Of a stretch of DNA of 64,000 nucleotides, positions 1 to 8,775 are shown piece after piece. The stretch spans positions 120,649 through 184,648 of the forward strand of contig NZ_JAPFGB010000014.1 in the NCBI RefSeq assembly GCF_026241095.1. Reading direction: 5' to 3'. The number at the start of each line of letters is the position of its first letter. Position 1 is the first letter of the stretch. The stretch comes from Saccharopolyspora sp. NFXS83 (GTDB lineage: Bacteria > Actinomycetota > Actinomycetes > Mycobacteriales > Pseudonocardiaceae). The notes beneath the pieces were generated by a model. That model made no database searches, had not been told where the DNA came from, and worked only from the letters and a program-made list of their open reading frames with translations. A program made the translations under genes and the position numbers.

Positions 1-101
1 AGCCGGGTCAGCTCCGCCTGGAACGCGACCGCGACCCGCTCCGGGTCCACGCCGTCGAAACCGTCCAGCACCAGCTCGCCGATGTGCACGTTCACACCCA
101 T
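1..101 (-). CDS. Contractile injection system protein, N-terminal fragment (cut by window edge)
   Basis: Only the first 33 codons are present. They start at an ATG read on the minus strand and begin MGVNVHIGELVLDGFDGVDP. The start overlaps the end of the upstream AAA+ ATPase gene by 10 bases, so the two are probably translationally coupled in one operon. Short proteins opening with an 'IxELVLDGF' stretch are common beside contractile injection system ATPases, but the fragment is too short to name. Its membership in the operon rests on strand and overlap; its function is unknown. Confidence 0.6.
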   Translation of the reverse strand, partial: MGVNVHIGELVLDGFDGVDPERVAVAFQAELTR

Positions 102-1975
102 CCCCGCACCTCCGAAGGCGTCAGGGAACGCTCCAGCTTGCGGTACTCGGTGTGCGCGGCGGCCAGCATGTGCCGCATCTGCACCGGTTCGCCGTCCTCG
201 GCGGCGAGGAACGCGCCGGACAGCGCGATGTTGCGGATCGAGCCGCCCGCCACCGTCAGCTGCGCCAGCAGCTCGGGGTCGAGGTCCTTCACGGGCGCCC
301 GCTCCGGCACCACGCGCCGCCAGATCTCGGCGCGCTCGGCCTCACCGGGGAACGGGAAGTCCACCACGAACCGGATGCGGCGCAGGAATGCCGAATCCAG
401 CGCCTTCTTCATGTTCGTCGTGAGGATCGCCAGGCCCCGGTAGGCCTCCATCCGCATCAGCAGGTAGCTGACCTCGAGGTTCGCGTAGCGGTCGTGGCTG
501 TCCTTGACCTCGCTGCGCTTGCCGAACAGCGCGTCGGCCTCGTCGAACAGCAGCAGCGCGCCGCCGCGCTCGGCCGCGTCGAACACCTTGCGCAGGTTCT
601 TCTCCGTCTCGCCGATGTACTTGCTGACCACCTGCGACAGGTCGATGACGAACAGGTCCAGCCCCAGTTCGCGGGCCATCACCTCGGCCGTGAGGGTCTT
701 GCCGGTGCCGGAACCGCCCGCGAACAGCGCCGTCACGCCCAACCCGCGGCGCAGCGTCGCGGAGAAGCCCCAGTCGTGATGCACGGTGGCGCGCTGCCGC
801 ACGTGCGCGACGACCTCGCGCAGCACCCGCAGCTGCCGGTCCGGCAGCACCAGATCACCCCAGCCCGCGTCCGGTTCGATGCGCCTGCCCAGCTCGTCGA
901 GCCCCATCCGGGCCTGCTCCAGTCCGGCCCGCCACGCCACCTCAGCCAAGTCCTGCCCGTCCTGGGAGCGGCGGGTGGACGCGGCGGCGGAGGCGACCAC
1001 GTGCGGGGGCAGCGAGAACTGGGCGACGAGATTGCCGACGTCGCCGTCGGAGAGCTCGCCGAACGCGTCGCGCCACAGCTCGAACTGTTCGGCGTCGTCT
1101 AGCGCGGGCACCGAGATCCGCTCACCGCGAGCGCGCGAGCTCGGGCGCGGCTCGTCGCTGCCGATCACCAGCGGCACCGCCGCCGACTCCACGAATGCCT
1201 CCGCCGCGGCGAGCTGCTCGCGGTTCGGTTCGTCGACTTCCAGCAGCAGCACGGCGGGCAGCAGCACCGCCTCCCGCTGCCACAACCGGGCCAGCAGGTC
1301 CCGTTCGGCCGGATCGTCGGGCAGGTCCTCCGCCGACAGGGCGTGGAGGCCCAGGCCGCAGGCGTCCGCGGCGGCCGACGCGATGTCCGCGCGGGTGCGC
1401 GGATCGCCGCCGACGAGCTCCACCCTGAGCGGAGCGTCGCCGTCGGCCCAGCTCGACGCGATCCGCTCCGCCGCGCTCCGGTACGAACCGGGCAGCGACC
1501 CCGGCTCCGGGATGCGGCGCAGCAGGCCGTGCAGGCGGGCGTCCAGGTACGGCGAACCGAGCAGGAAGTGCAGCACCCGCTCGTCGATGCGCAACCTGCC
1601 CGTCGTCAACCCGGCCGCATCGTCGAGCTCCACCAGCCGCCACCGGCGCAGCGGGGACACCGGGGTGAGGGCGCTCCAGTGCGGCTCGGACATTGCCGCC
1701 AACGCCAACGAGAACGTGGGGTGAGCGCGCGCCGAACCGCTCGCCGCCGCGCACCGGGCGGCGGTGCCCGCGTCGAGTTCCATCGCCGCGCACAGCAGCA
1801 GCGCCTCGCGCTCGAACGGGCTCAAGCCGAAGCAGTCGGTCAGCGCGTCCAGTGCGGGCACCGGCGGGACGTCGATTTCCGCTGGTTCACCGCGTGCGTG
1901 CGCGTCGAGCTTGGCCAGCACCGCGCGCACCGCGGCGCCCAGCGCCGAGCCCGCTCCGCCGGGTTCCTCGGTCAC
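92..1975 (-). CDS. AAA+ ATPase of a contractile injection system (Afp15/Pvc15-like)
   Basis: A 627-residue protein starting at GTG behind a good GGAGGAGG ribosome site. The N-terminal two thirds is a helical, Leu/Ala-rich region without a clear second P-loop. The C-terminal third is a classic AAA+ domain: Walker A GGSGTGKT near residues 420-427, Walker B LLLFDEAD near 475-482, then a sensor-like ILTTN and an arginine-rich FLRRIRF segment. This architecture matches the ATPase at the end of Afp/PVC-type injection system loci, thought to help assemble or remodel the particle. It is cytoplasmic. It lies downstream of sheath, tube and Pvc16-like genes on the same strand, which supports the call. 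The substrate cannot be told from sequence. Confidence 0.85.
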   Translation of the reverse strand: MTEEPGGAGSALGAAVRAVLAKLDAHARGEPAEIDVPPVPALDALTDCFGLSPFEREALLLCAAMELDAGTAARCAAASGSARAHPTFSLALAAMSEPHWSALTPVSPLRRWRLVELDDAAGLTTGRLRIDERVLHFLLGSPYLDARLHGLLRRIPEPGSLPGSYRSAAERIASSWADGDAPLRVELVGGDPRTRADIASAAADACGLGLHALSAEDLPDDPAERDLLARLWQREAVLLPAVLLLEVDEPNREQLAAAEAFVESAAVPLVIGSDEPRPSSRARGERISVPALDDAEQFELWRDAFGELSDGDVGNLVAQFSLPPHVVASAAASTRRSQDGQDLAEVAWRAGLEQARMGLDELGRRIEPDAGWGDLVLPDRQLRVLREVVAHVRQRATVHHDWGFSATLRRGLGVTALFAGGSGTGKTLTAEVMARELGLDLFVIDLSQVVSKYIGETEKNLRKVFDAAERGGALLLFDEADALFGKRSEVKDSHDRYANLEVSYLLMRMEAYRGLAILTTNMKKALDSAFLRRIRFVVDFPFPGEAERAEIWRRVVPERAPVKDLDPELLAQLTVAGGSIRNIALSGAFLAAEDGEPVQMRHMLAAAHTEYRKLERSLTPSEVRGWV

Positions 1976-2008
1976 CGCGTTCCTCCTCCCCGCTCGCTGC
2001 GCACTGGC

Positions 2009-2998
2009 TCAGCCCTTCCCGTCCTGCCCCGACCGTTCGTCCGATGTGGATGGTTCGGCGATTTTTCCTTCGGCGGGCGGGGATTTCCTGGTCGTGGGAT
2101 TCGCGGCTCGGGTGGTTCTCGCCGATCCGCTGCGCTTGGTCGATCCCTCGGAGCGCTTCGCCGAGGCCGCGCCGGCCGCACTCTTCGCCGTGCCCGAGCG
2201 CTTCACCGAGGAAGTACCGCCGTTGCGGGAAGTGCGGGTGGCTCGTGGCCGCTTCGGCTGCGGCGACTCCGAAACCGGTCGCCCAGCTTGGGAATCGGCG
2301 GGTTTCGAAGCCGACGCGGCCGTCTCCGGCGGCTCGGCCGAACCCCCGGAGCCCGGTGGCTCCGGCGGGCGCGTCGCTGGGGCGCCCGGCGCCTCGAACG
2401 GGCGCACCGACGGCACCACGCGTTCCACCGGCTTCGGCGGCACCGGCTGCTCACGGCCCTCGATGAGCACCATCGAGCCCTGGTAGGTCGCCGACAGCGC
2501 GTACGGGGTCTGGTGCAGCATCCCCCACAACTTCGAGGTCTCGTCGGTGTCCATCTGGATCGGCGAGAACCGCACCCGCTGCGGCGAGTCCGCCAAGTCG
2601 CTGCCCGCCAAGTGCGGCCGAGAGGCCGCCTCCAGCAGCAGATCTCGCGACAGCACCGGGATCTCCTGCAGGGTGCGCACGACGCAGCCGATCAGCCGCT
2701 GCCCCACCAGCTCGGTCTCCTCGCCGTAGGCGCTGATCAGGTAGTGCAGGTCCAGCGCCGCCGTCGGCCGCGCCAGCAGCGCACCGCTCGAGCCGCGGCT
2801 GGGCAGGTCGGTGTTGCGCATCGACGGATTCGGCGCCACCTGGTACAGGAACACCGTGATCGTCGGGTCGGTCGGCGGCTCCGCCGGAGGTTTGCGGGTC
2901 TCCACCGAGACCGCGAAGTCGATCTCCGGACGCAGGTTGCTCTCGATCAGCAGCGCGAGGGCCTGCGTGACCGTGGCGAGGGCCAGCCCGTTGCTCAT
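2009..2998 (-). CDS. DUF4255/Pvc16-type sheath or tube terminator protein with long charged tail
   Basis: A 329-residue protein. Residues 1 to about 185 resemble the DUF4255 (Pvc16 N-terminal) family: a short helix, then IDFAVSVETRKPPAE, ITVFLYQVAPNPSMRNTDLP and DLHYLISAYGEETELVGQRL. These caps terminate the tail tube and sheath in contractile injection systems. From about residue 200 onward the sequence is low complexity, rich in Pro, Ser, Lys and Arg (repeated KRS and AKR stretches), and probably disordered. The ATG overlaps the stop of the upstream proline-rich gene (ATGA), so translation is coupled. The long basic tail is not part of the core family and may be lineage specific. Confidence 0.82.
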   Translation of the reverse strand: MSNGLALATVTQALALLIESNLRPEIDFAVSVETRKPPAEPPTDPTITVFLYQVAPNPSMRNTDLPSRGSSGALLARPTAALDLHYLISAYGEETELVGQRLIGCVVRTLQEIPVLSRDLLLEAASRPHLAGSDLADSPQRVRFSPIQMDTDETSKLWGMLHQTPYALSATYQGSMVLIEGREQPVPPKPVERVVPSVRPFEAPGAPATRPPEPPGSGGSAEPPETAASASKPADSQAGRPVSESPQPKRPRATRTSRNGGTSSVKRSGTAKSAAGAASAKRSEGSTKRSGSARTTRAANPTTRKSPPAEGKIAEPSTSDERSGQDGKG

Positions 2999-3663
2999 GA
3001 GATCGCCCGCCCGTCGAGGTAGTCGTCCAGGTTCACGGCGGGTTCGCGGCGGGCCGGTCGCGGGCGGTGTGGTGGCCGCTGCGGTGGCGCGGCGCTGACC
3101 TGGAGGCGGCCGATCTCCACCCGCACGGCGGGGTCCGCCGGTTCCGACGCCCGGCTGCGTGCGGGAGCGGTCCGCGGCGCGGACGCCGCGGCCGTGATCC
3201 TGGTGCGCGGCGACTCAGCCGGTGCCGGTGGGAGGACGGCCGCCCGCAGCGCGCCGCCGCGTTCCGGCACCGGCGCAGCGGGTTCCGGTTCGCCGGACGC
3301 GGCCTGGACGCCACGCGGCTGCTCCGGCTGCGTGGCGCGAGCCGGGACCACCGGTCGGGGGCCCGATTCCGGTTCCTCCTGCCGCACCGGGGTTTCCGCC
3401 GGACGCGGTCGCTCCACCGGCGACGCTTCGGTGCGCACCAAGGTGATCCGGTCGGTGGTGCGCACCTCCCGCTCCAACCGCCGCACTTCGCGCTCCCGCA
3501 CCGGTGACGGCGAAGGAGTCCGCGCCGCGGGCGCCTCCGAATCCGAGGAGGCCGCGGGCAGCGAGTCCACCCGCTCGAACGGCCCCGGCAACCGAGGTCG
3601 CAGCCGCACCGGCCCGTCCACCGGATCGTGCCGGGCCGCCAGCCGGTCGAAGAAATCAGCCAT
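2995..3663 (-). CDS. Proline/arginine-rich protein in the injection system operon, function unknown
   Basis: 222 residues, beginning MADFFDRLAARHDPVDGPVR. Almost all of the protein is Pro, Ala, Arg, Glu and Ser, with no recognisable globular domain or membrane segment. The last stretch reads RREPAVNLDDYLDGRAIS and may be a short docking motif. The gene overlaps its upstream neighbour by 8 bases and its downstream neighbour by 4, so it is plainly a co-translated member of the operon. Disordered proteins of this kind occur in actinobacterial injection system loci. A linker or assembly role is a guess. Confidence 0.65.
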   Translation of the reverse strand: MADFFDRLAARHDPVDGPVRLRPRLPGPFERVDSLPAASSDSEAPAARTPSPSPVREREVRRLEREVRTTDRITLVRTEASPVERPRPAETPVRQEEPESGPRPVVPARATQPEQPRGVQAASGEPEPAAPVPERGGALRAAVLPPAPAESPRTRITAAASAPRTAPARSRASEPADPAVRVEIGRLQVSAAPPQRPPHRPRPARREPAVNLDDYLDGRAIS

Positions 3664-4387
3664 CAGCGCACAACTCCAGGTAGTAACGCCGCCGAAGCGG
3701 GCTGAGCGCCAAGATCCAGGGCTCGCTCCAGCCGTAGGCGGAGGCGAGCAGGTGCACGTCCAGCAGCACGTCCCGCGACCACGAGTCCAGTTCGGCCCAC
3801 AGGAAGTCGGCGATGTCGAGCACCGTCGGCGTGCTGCCGCCGCAGTGCGGGCAGTGCACGGTCACCGCCAGGTCCGCCGCCGGGTCGGCCTGCTCGGCGA
3901 GTTCCGCCATCTGCCGCCGCGCCTGCTCCGGAATCCGCGCGGGCTCGACGGGTTCGCCGTCGCGTTCGGCGGCGAGCGTGCAGTGCTCCAGCAGCCGCCA
4001 CCCGCGCTGCTCGACCGGCGCGGCGGCCACCGCGTCGAGGTCGGCGGCGGTCGGCAGCCGGAACTCGACCGCGACACCGCCCTCCGCCACCCGCAGCACC
4101 TCGCCCGTCGGACGCGGGTGCTCGCCCAGGCCGCGGGCGTCGAGGTCGAACTCGACGACCTCGCCGCACGCCGCGCACTCCAGCAGCACCTGCATCCGCT
4201 CGCCGAACAACGCCCGGCGCAGCACCAGCAGGTCCGCCACCCTCGCCCCGAGCGGCTCCGCGTCGAGCTGCTCGGCGGTCGCCTCCGGCCGGGCCGCCCG
4301 GTGCAGCAGCAGCGCCCGGCCCGCAGCGCGCCGCTCCAGACCCGTCTCCCAGGTCGCCAGCAGCTCCGCCGGCCCCGTCACCACCAT
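3656..4387 (-). CDS. Baseplate hub assembly chaperone-like protein with two Cys pairs
   Basis: 243 residues. The sequence has the look of the T4-type baseplate hub assembly (gp26/gp51-like) family found in injection system operons: a short N-terminal stretch (ELLATWETGLERRA), a central RVADLLVLRRALFGERM helix, and two cysteine pairs (CAAC near residue 73 and CPHC near 180) that could bind zinc. The C-terminus is YGWSEPWILALSPLRRRYYLELC, a segment typical of this family. It sits between the tube gene and the proline-rich gene. The family assignment is from pattern recognition; zinc binding is inferred from the paired cysteines. Confidence 0.65.
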   Translation of the reverse strand: MVVTGPAELLATWETGLERRAAGRALLLHRAARPEATAEQLDAEPLGARVADLLVLRRALFGERMQVLLECAACGEVVEFDLDARGLGEHPRPTGEVLRVAEGGVAVEFRLPTAADLDAVAAAPVEQRGWRLLEHCTLAAERDGEPVEPARIPEQARRQMAELAEQADPAADLAVTVHCPHCGGSTPTVLDIADFLWAELDSWSRDVLLDVHLLASAYGWSEPWILALSPLRRRYYLELCADG

Positions 4388-4482
4388 CCGAAGCCCCTTC
4401 CCCGTCGAACCCGGCTCCTCGCCCGGACGCTGACCTCGACTCCGTCCGGCCCGGCGAGGCGTTCATCCCCTCGGAGAACGGC

Positions 4483-5013
4483 TCACGCAGGGTTCGTGAA
4501 CGCCGGTTCGGTGGGTTCGGGAACCTCGTAATCTCGTTCCCAGCCCTCGCATTCCAGCTTCAGGCTCTGGATGGCGACCGCGTTGGCGTTCGCGTCGAGC
4601 TCGCCCAGCACCTGGTACTCGCTCGGCCAGGTGCGGTAGAGCTTGTGCGAGACGGCGACCTGCCCGGCCTCGTTGAGCAGTTGGATGACGATGTCCTTGC
4701 GGAAGTCCGCCAGCGACACCTCCGAGCCGAGCCCGGCGCCGACCTGCCACACCTTGTTGGCCCAGCGGTCGAACTCGGGGTCGTGGGTCACCCCGCGCTC
4801 CAGCGTGATGCCTTCGAACTCGGACCGGCCCGGCGCCTTGCGCGGCGAGCTCGGGTCGCCGCCGTGGCGGTGCTTGACCACCTCGGTGGTGCGCTTCAAC
4901 GGGCTGATCTTGCTGACGCCCGCCACCGTCCGGCCGTCCCACAGCACCAGGAACTTGAAGTTCTTGTACGGGTCGAAGCGGTGGGCGTTGATCTGGAACT
5001 CGGCCATGCTCAC
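4483..5013 (-). CDS. Contractile injection system inner tube protein (gp19-like phage tail protein)
   Basis: 176 residues. It matches the conserved phage tail tube family of Afp/PVC systems: YKNFKFLVLWDGRTVAGVSK near the start, the KRTTEVVKHRHGGDPSSPRK segment, ITLERGVTHDPEFDRWANKV, and the C-terminal LKLECEGWERD motif. Such proteins stack as hexameric rings to form the inner tube driven through the target by sheath contraction. The start could be the first Met (5013) or Met3. The gene lies 12 bases after the sheath gene, the usual sheath-then-tube order. A C-terminal EVPEPTEPAFTNPA tail extends beyond the core. Confidence 0.92.
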   Translation of the reverse strand: MSMAEFQINAHRFDPYKNFKFLVLWDGRTVAGVSKISPLKRTTEVVKHRHGGDPSSPRKAPGRSEFEGITLERGVTHDPEFDRWANKVWQVGAGLGSEVSLADFRKDIVIQLLNEAGQVAVSHKLYRTWPSEYQVLGELDANANAVAIQSLKLECEGWERDYEVPEPTEPAFTNPA

Positions 5014-5025
5014 TCCTCCGGTTCG

Positions 5026-6873
5026 CTATGCCTGCGGGAGGCCGGCGAACTGCTGGATCGTCACGATCACGAACTCGGCGGGTTTCGTCGCAGCGATGCC
5101 GACGACGACGTTGACGATGCCGCGGTCGACGTCCTCTTGGGTGGTGGTGTCGGCGTCGCACTTGACGAAGTACGCCTCGCGCGGCGTGCCGCCCTGGAAC
5201 GCGCCCTGCCGGAACAGGGTGTGCAGGTAGGAGGAGGCGTTGAGCCGGATCTGCTGCCACAGCTGCTCGGTGTTCGGCTCGAACACCGCCCACTGCAGGC
5301 CTCGCCGGAGGCTCTCCTCCACGTGCAGCGCCAACCGCCGCACCGGCAGGTACTTCCACTCGGAGTCCGCGGCGTCCGTGCCCGCGAGCGTCCGCGCGCC
5401 CCACACCACCGAACCCACCACGGGGAAGCTGCGCAGGCAGTTCACCCCGAGCGGGTTGAGCAGGCCGCTCTCCCGGTCGGTGAGCAGCACCGACGGTGAC
5501 CGCACGCCGAGCAGCTTCGCCTCGGTACCGGCCGGGGCCTTCCACACGCCGCGTTCGGCGTCGGTGCGCGCGATGACGCCCGCCACCGCCCCGCACGGCG
5601 GGAAGGACCGCAGCCGCCCGGTCAGCGGGTCGATCAGCTGCAGGTGCGGGAAGAACAGCCCCGCGTGGTCGCTGCGCACCGGGTCGAACGCGGCGATCCC
5701 GGCCCGCGCCGCGTCCACCCCGGCCCAGGCCGAGGGCGCGTCGACGAGCAGGAAGATCCGCTGCTCCCGGCAGATCCGGTCCGCCGCCGTGAGCACCGCG
5801 AGAACGTCCTCAGTGGACTCGTACCCGGCGAGTTCGGGCAATGCCAGCAGGTTCACGTCGTCGACGTCGCGCAACGCCTGCAGTCCGGTCTTGCGGGCCT
5901 CGCTGCCGATGAGATCGCGCGGGCCGGGCGGATCGCCGTCCTCGCCGCACTCCAGCGGGAACACCGGCGGGCGCACCACCTCGTCGAGTCCGAGGTCCCC
6001 GGCGCACTCGCCGCGGAACCGGACCTCGTCGGCGGGATCGGTGGAGCCCGCGACGGTCTGCACCCGGTCGCCGAACGCGGTGACGGTCGCCCCCGCGAAC
6101 GCGCGCTTGCCCGGCGCGTCCGGCAGCGATCGCAGCTTGCGCTCCAGCAACAGCGCCAGCTCGGCGACGCTGCACGGAGCCGCGCCATCGATGTCCGGTT
6201 CGTAGAGCGCGAAGTCCCGCTCCACGTCGCCGATCTTCGCGGTGAGCTCGACGGCCAGATCGGGCAGCTCGCCGTCGAACGGCCGCGACACCGTGCCGCT
6301 CGCCGCGGGCAGCCCCGAGTCCAGCACCTCGACGCGGATCAGCGCCGAGGCGGCGTTCACCGCGGTCTCCGCGTAGCGGCCGTGCCCGGGATCCAGCGAC
6401 AGGCCGCCGAACGCCTCGCGCGCACCGACCCTCGCGTCGGACACCTGCAGGTTGAACGTCTCCTCCGGGCAGGAGGTGTCGTGGTCGACGGTGACGTGCA
6501 GGCCGTTGCCCCACACACCGGGTTCCTTCGCGTGCACGGCGAGCACCGGACAGTCCTTGCGCCGGTCGCCCGCGTGCAGCACGACCGTGGCGGCCTTGCC
6601 CGTTCCTCGGGCGGCGACCCGCACGATCAGCGCGATCGTCCCGCCGTTGGCGAAGAACTGGTGCACCGCGTAGCCGAGCGCGCCGCGCGAGGTCAGCCCG
6701 CCGAAGCGGCGCTCGAACTCGGCGAAGCTCGTCACGCGCACGGGCTCGTTGAGCGGCCCGCGCCTGGTGTGCCCGACGAACGCGGTCACCGACGTGGTGA
6801 CGGTGGAGATGGTGCGCGCGCTGCTGGGGATCTCCTCGACATGGACACCTGGATAGGACGTGTTCGTCGGCAT
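5026..6873 (-). CDS. Contractile injection system sheath protein
   Basis: 615 residues from the ATG at 6873, preceded by GGGAGGGG. A longer reading frame extends upstream but lacks the family start. The true N-terminus, MPTNTSYPGVHVEEIPSSAR, is diagnostic of phage and Afp-type sheath proteins, as is FVGHTRRGPLNEPVRVTSF. The C-terminal domain carries LFRQGAFQGGTPREAYFVKC, then VVGIAATKPAEFVIVTIQQF, the standard sheath end. Sheath subunits wrap the inner tube and contract to drive it forward. It is the first gene of the operon seen here, with a 488-base non-coding stretch upstream that should hold its promoter. At about 615 residues it is on the long side for such sheaths, with an inserted middle domain. 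Confidence 0.93.
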   Translation of the reverse strand: MPTNTSYPGVHVEEIPSSARTISTVTTSVTAFVGHTRRGPLNEPVRVTSFAEFERRFGGLTSRGALGYAVHQFFANGGTIALIVRVAARGTGKAATVVLHAGDRRKDCPVLAVHAKEPGVWGNGLHVTVDHDTSCPEETFNLQVSDARVGAREAFGGLSLDPGHGRYAETAVNAASALIRVEVLDSGLPAASGTVSRPFDGELPDLAVELTAKIGDVERDFALYEPDIDGAAPCSVAELALLLERKLRSLPDAPGKRAFAGATVTAFGDRVQTVAGSTDPADEVRFRGECAGDLGLDEVVRPPVFPLECGEDGDPPGPRDLIGSEARKTGLQALRDVDDVNLLALPELAGYESTEDVLAVLTAADRICREQRIFLLVDAPSAWAGVDAARAGIAAFDPVRSDHAGLFFPHLQLIDPLTGRLRSFPPCGAVAGVIARTDAERGVWKAPAGTEAKLLGVRSPSVLLTDRESGLLNPLGVNCLRSFPVVGSVVWGARTLAGTDAADSEWKYLPVRRLALHVEESLRRGLQWAVFEPNTEQLWQQIRLNASSYLHTLFRQGAFQGGTPREAYFVKCDADTTTQEDVDRGIVNVVVGIAATKPAEFVIVTIQQFAGLPQA

Positions 6874-7361
6874 GCCCCTCCCATTCCTCCGGACGCCGGA
6901 AAGCGTGCGGCGCAGGGGGAAAGGCGGCAGGATGCGGACGCGGAAAAGCGCTCCACCCGGCGAGCGCCGGGCCGTGAGATGAAACCATTCCCCCAATGGC
7001 TGATCGGAACCGAAGGGCTCCGACTTTTCGCGCGTCGAGCGGGGAAGGGACCCCCGCCCGGCGGCTCACCTGCTTAAACCGCTGCGCGAGGATCAGTTTC
7101 TTGAGATCGCGGCAGAAGGTCAAGCGGTTTTCACCAATGGCCTAATGACTCGAAGATCAACCGATTTGAAAAACGATCACAGCTACACCGAACGGCGCAG
7201 TCGAATGGCGCGAATTCTGCTGACCGCGCAGTTCGGCGCCGCCGAATTCCGCACCACCGGTTCAAGCCGCGCTCGCGCCGATCCCCCGTCACGGCGGCCG
7301 GGCGCCCGCGAACCGCACGTACGCTAGGACGAGCACGGACGGGAACACAGGGGAGGACATC
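6874..7361. other. Intergenic region between injection system operon and AlkD-like gene
   Basis: 488 bases between two divergent genes. The middle (about 7080-7220) is less GC-rich than its surroundings, as expected for promoters. I could not pick out a convincing -35/-10 pair for either direction. A 60-codon frame on the plus strand (7145-7327) has poor codon usage for this genome and no recognisable features, so it is not called. Confidence 0.5.
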
Positions 7362-8081
7362 GTGGCGACCGGTTCCGCACCTCCGGGGAGCGTCGACGAC
7401 GTCTTGGCGGAACTCGCGGCCTTGGAAGACCCGAAGATCCGCGCGGTGAACGAACGCCGCGGGGACGACCACGGCGTCAACCTCACCGAGCTGCGTGCGG
7501 TGGCCAAGCGCCTCAAGATCCAGCACGACCTCGCGGGCGAGCTCTGGAAGACCGGCGACACCGCCGCCCGGCTCGTCGCGATCCTGATCAGCCGCCCCAA
7601 GACCTACAGCGCGGCCGAGCTCGACGCGATGCTCCGCGACGCCCGCGTGCCCAAGGTGCACGGCTGGTTGTTGAGCAACGTCGTCAAGAAGAGTCCGCAC
7701 GCCGACGAACTCCGCGCCGCCTGGTTCGCCGACCCCGATCCGGTCGTCGCCGGCGCCGGGTGGGCGCTGACCGGCGACCGCGTGGCGAAGGCTCCGGCCG
7801 GGCTCGACCTGGCCGAGCTCCTCGACCTCATCGAGGCGGGGATGAAGGACGCGCCGGAACGCCTGCAGTGGGCCATGAACGAGTGCCTCGCCGCCATCGG
7901 CATCCACCACCCCGAGCACCGCGCCCGCGCGATCGGCATCGGCGAACGGCTCGAAGTGCTCAAGGACTACCCCACCCCGCCGAACTGCACCTCTCCGTAC
8001 GCGCCGATCTGGATCAACGAGATCGTCCGGCGCCGGCCGAGGGGTGACGGGCGCGGGAGGTCGGGACCCGCATCGCCGTGA
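7362..8081 (+). CDS. DNA alkylation repair protein, AlkD-like HEAT repeat family
   Basis: 239 residues from a GTG with GGGGAGGAC upstream. The protein is all helical with repeats such as LTELRAVAKRLKIQHDLAGELW, AAELDAMLRDARVPKVHGWLL and FADPDPVVAGAGWALTGDRV, ending with a conserved PNCTSPYAPIWINEIV segment. This matches the DNA alkylation repair (AlkC/AlkD) HEAT-like fold that excises or recognises alkylated bases without base flipping. It stands alone, divergent from the injection system operon. It lacks part of the best-known AlkD catalytic pattern as I recall it, so glycosylase activity is inferred only from fold. Confidence 0.7.
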   Translation: MATGSAPPGSVDDVLAELAALEDPKIRAVNERRGDDHGVNLTELRAVAKRLKIQHDLAGELWKTGDTAARLVAILISRPKTYSAAELDAMLRDARVPKVHGWLLSNVVKKSPHADELRAAWFADPDPVVAGAGWALTGDRVAKAPAGLDLAELLDLIEAGMKDAPERLQWAMNECLAAIGIHHPEHRARAIGIGERLEVLKDYPTPPNCTSPYAPIWINEIVRRRPRGDGRGRSGPASP

Positions 8082-8208
8082 GCGCTGAACGGCTCACGCC
8101 GCTCCGCCGACCACCCCTCGACATCGCACCAGTCGCGACAGCCGCAATCGCACCACCACCTGAACCGGCGCGTCCCGTCGTCGAACCGCGTCATCGACGG
8201 TCACGCTG

Positions 8209-8231
8209 ACCTAGGTTATCGTGACATAGGT
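8209..8231 (+). promoter_or_regulatory. Candidate promoter/operator of the PadR-P450 pair
   Basis: ACCTA and TAGGT form an inverted repeat 13 bases apart immediately before and overlapping the GTG start of the PadR gene. ACCTAGGT at the left end is itself palindromic. A possible -10 (TAGGTT, 8212-8217) lies only 12 bases before the GTG, leaving no room for a ribosome site, so the message may be leaderless. PadR proteins commonly repress their own gene through inverted repeats at this position. Function here is inferred. Confidence 0.35.
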
Positions 8232-8775
8232 GTGGATCGATGTGCTGTTGCTGGCGGACCTCGCGAAGCGGCCCTCGCACGGCTACGAGTTGCGCAAGCG
8301 CGTGGAGGAAGGAACCGGCTACGCGCTGTCGAACAACTCCCTCTACCCGGCGCTGCGGCGGTTCTCCGAGGCCGGGGCGGTGCTGCGCAACCCGGAACCG
8401 CAGGAGGGCAGGCCGCCGCGGAACGTCTACACGATCACCGAGGTCGGCCGGGAACTGCTGCACGACATGCTCGCCGACCTGCCCGCCGAACTCGCGGGCG
8501 ACGAACCGGAGTTCCTGGCGCGACTGGCCCACTTCGACTGGCTGACCGTCGAAGAGCGCGCGGTCGTGCTCGACGCCCGCCGCCACGCCCTCGAACAACG
8601 CCGCGACCGCCTCATCGCGCTCGAACGCGGCAGCTCCGAGGGCTGGGGGCAGGAGGCGCTGCGCGAGGCCGCCCGCCGGGTCCACGCCGAGCTCGACTGG
8701 CTCGCCGGCATCCACGCCCGCGCCACCGGCGCACCATCGTTTTCCGCACCACCACAGGAGAAGGAGCGCCGATGA
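8230..8775 (+). CDS. PadR-family transcriptional regulator
   Basis: 181 residues. The N-terminal winged helix is typical: [26 protein letters not shown], then [19 protein letters not shown] and a wing region [20 protein letters not shown]-terminal helical dimerisation region (about 95-170) follows. An in-frame stop lies two codons before the GTG, which fixes this start. There is no Shine-Dalgarno site. The stop overlaps the start of the P450 gene (ATGA), so regulator and enzyme are one transcript and the PadR probably responds to the P450 substrate or a related phenolic or xenobiotic ligand. The ligand is unknown. Confidence 0.88.
   Translation: MWIDVLLLADLAKRPSHGYELRKRVEEGTGYALSNNSLYPALRRFSEAGAVLRNPEPQEGRPPRNVYTITEVGRELLHDMLADLPAELAGDEPEFLARLAHFDWLTVEERAVVLDARRHALEQRRDRLIALERGSSEGWGQEALREAARRVHAELDWLAGIHARATGAPSFSAPPQEKERR

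Noticed and set aside
6874..6996. Longer N-terminus of the sheath protein
   Set aside because: The added 41 residues are not sheath-like and the ATG at 6873 has both a ribosome site and the family start sequence.
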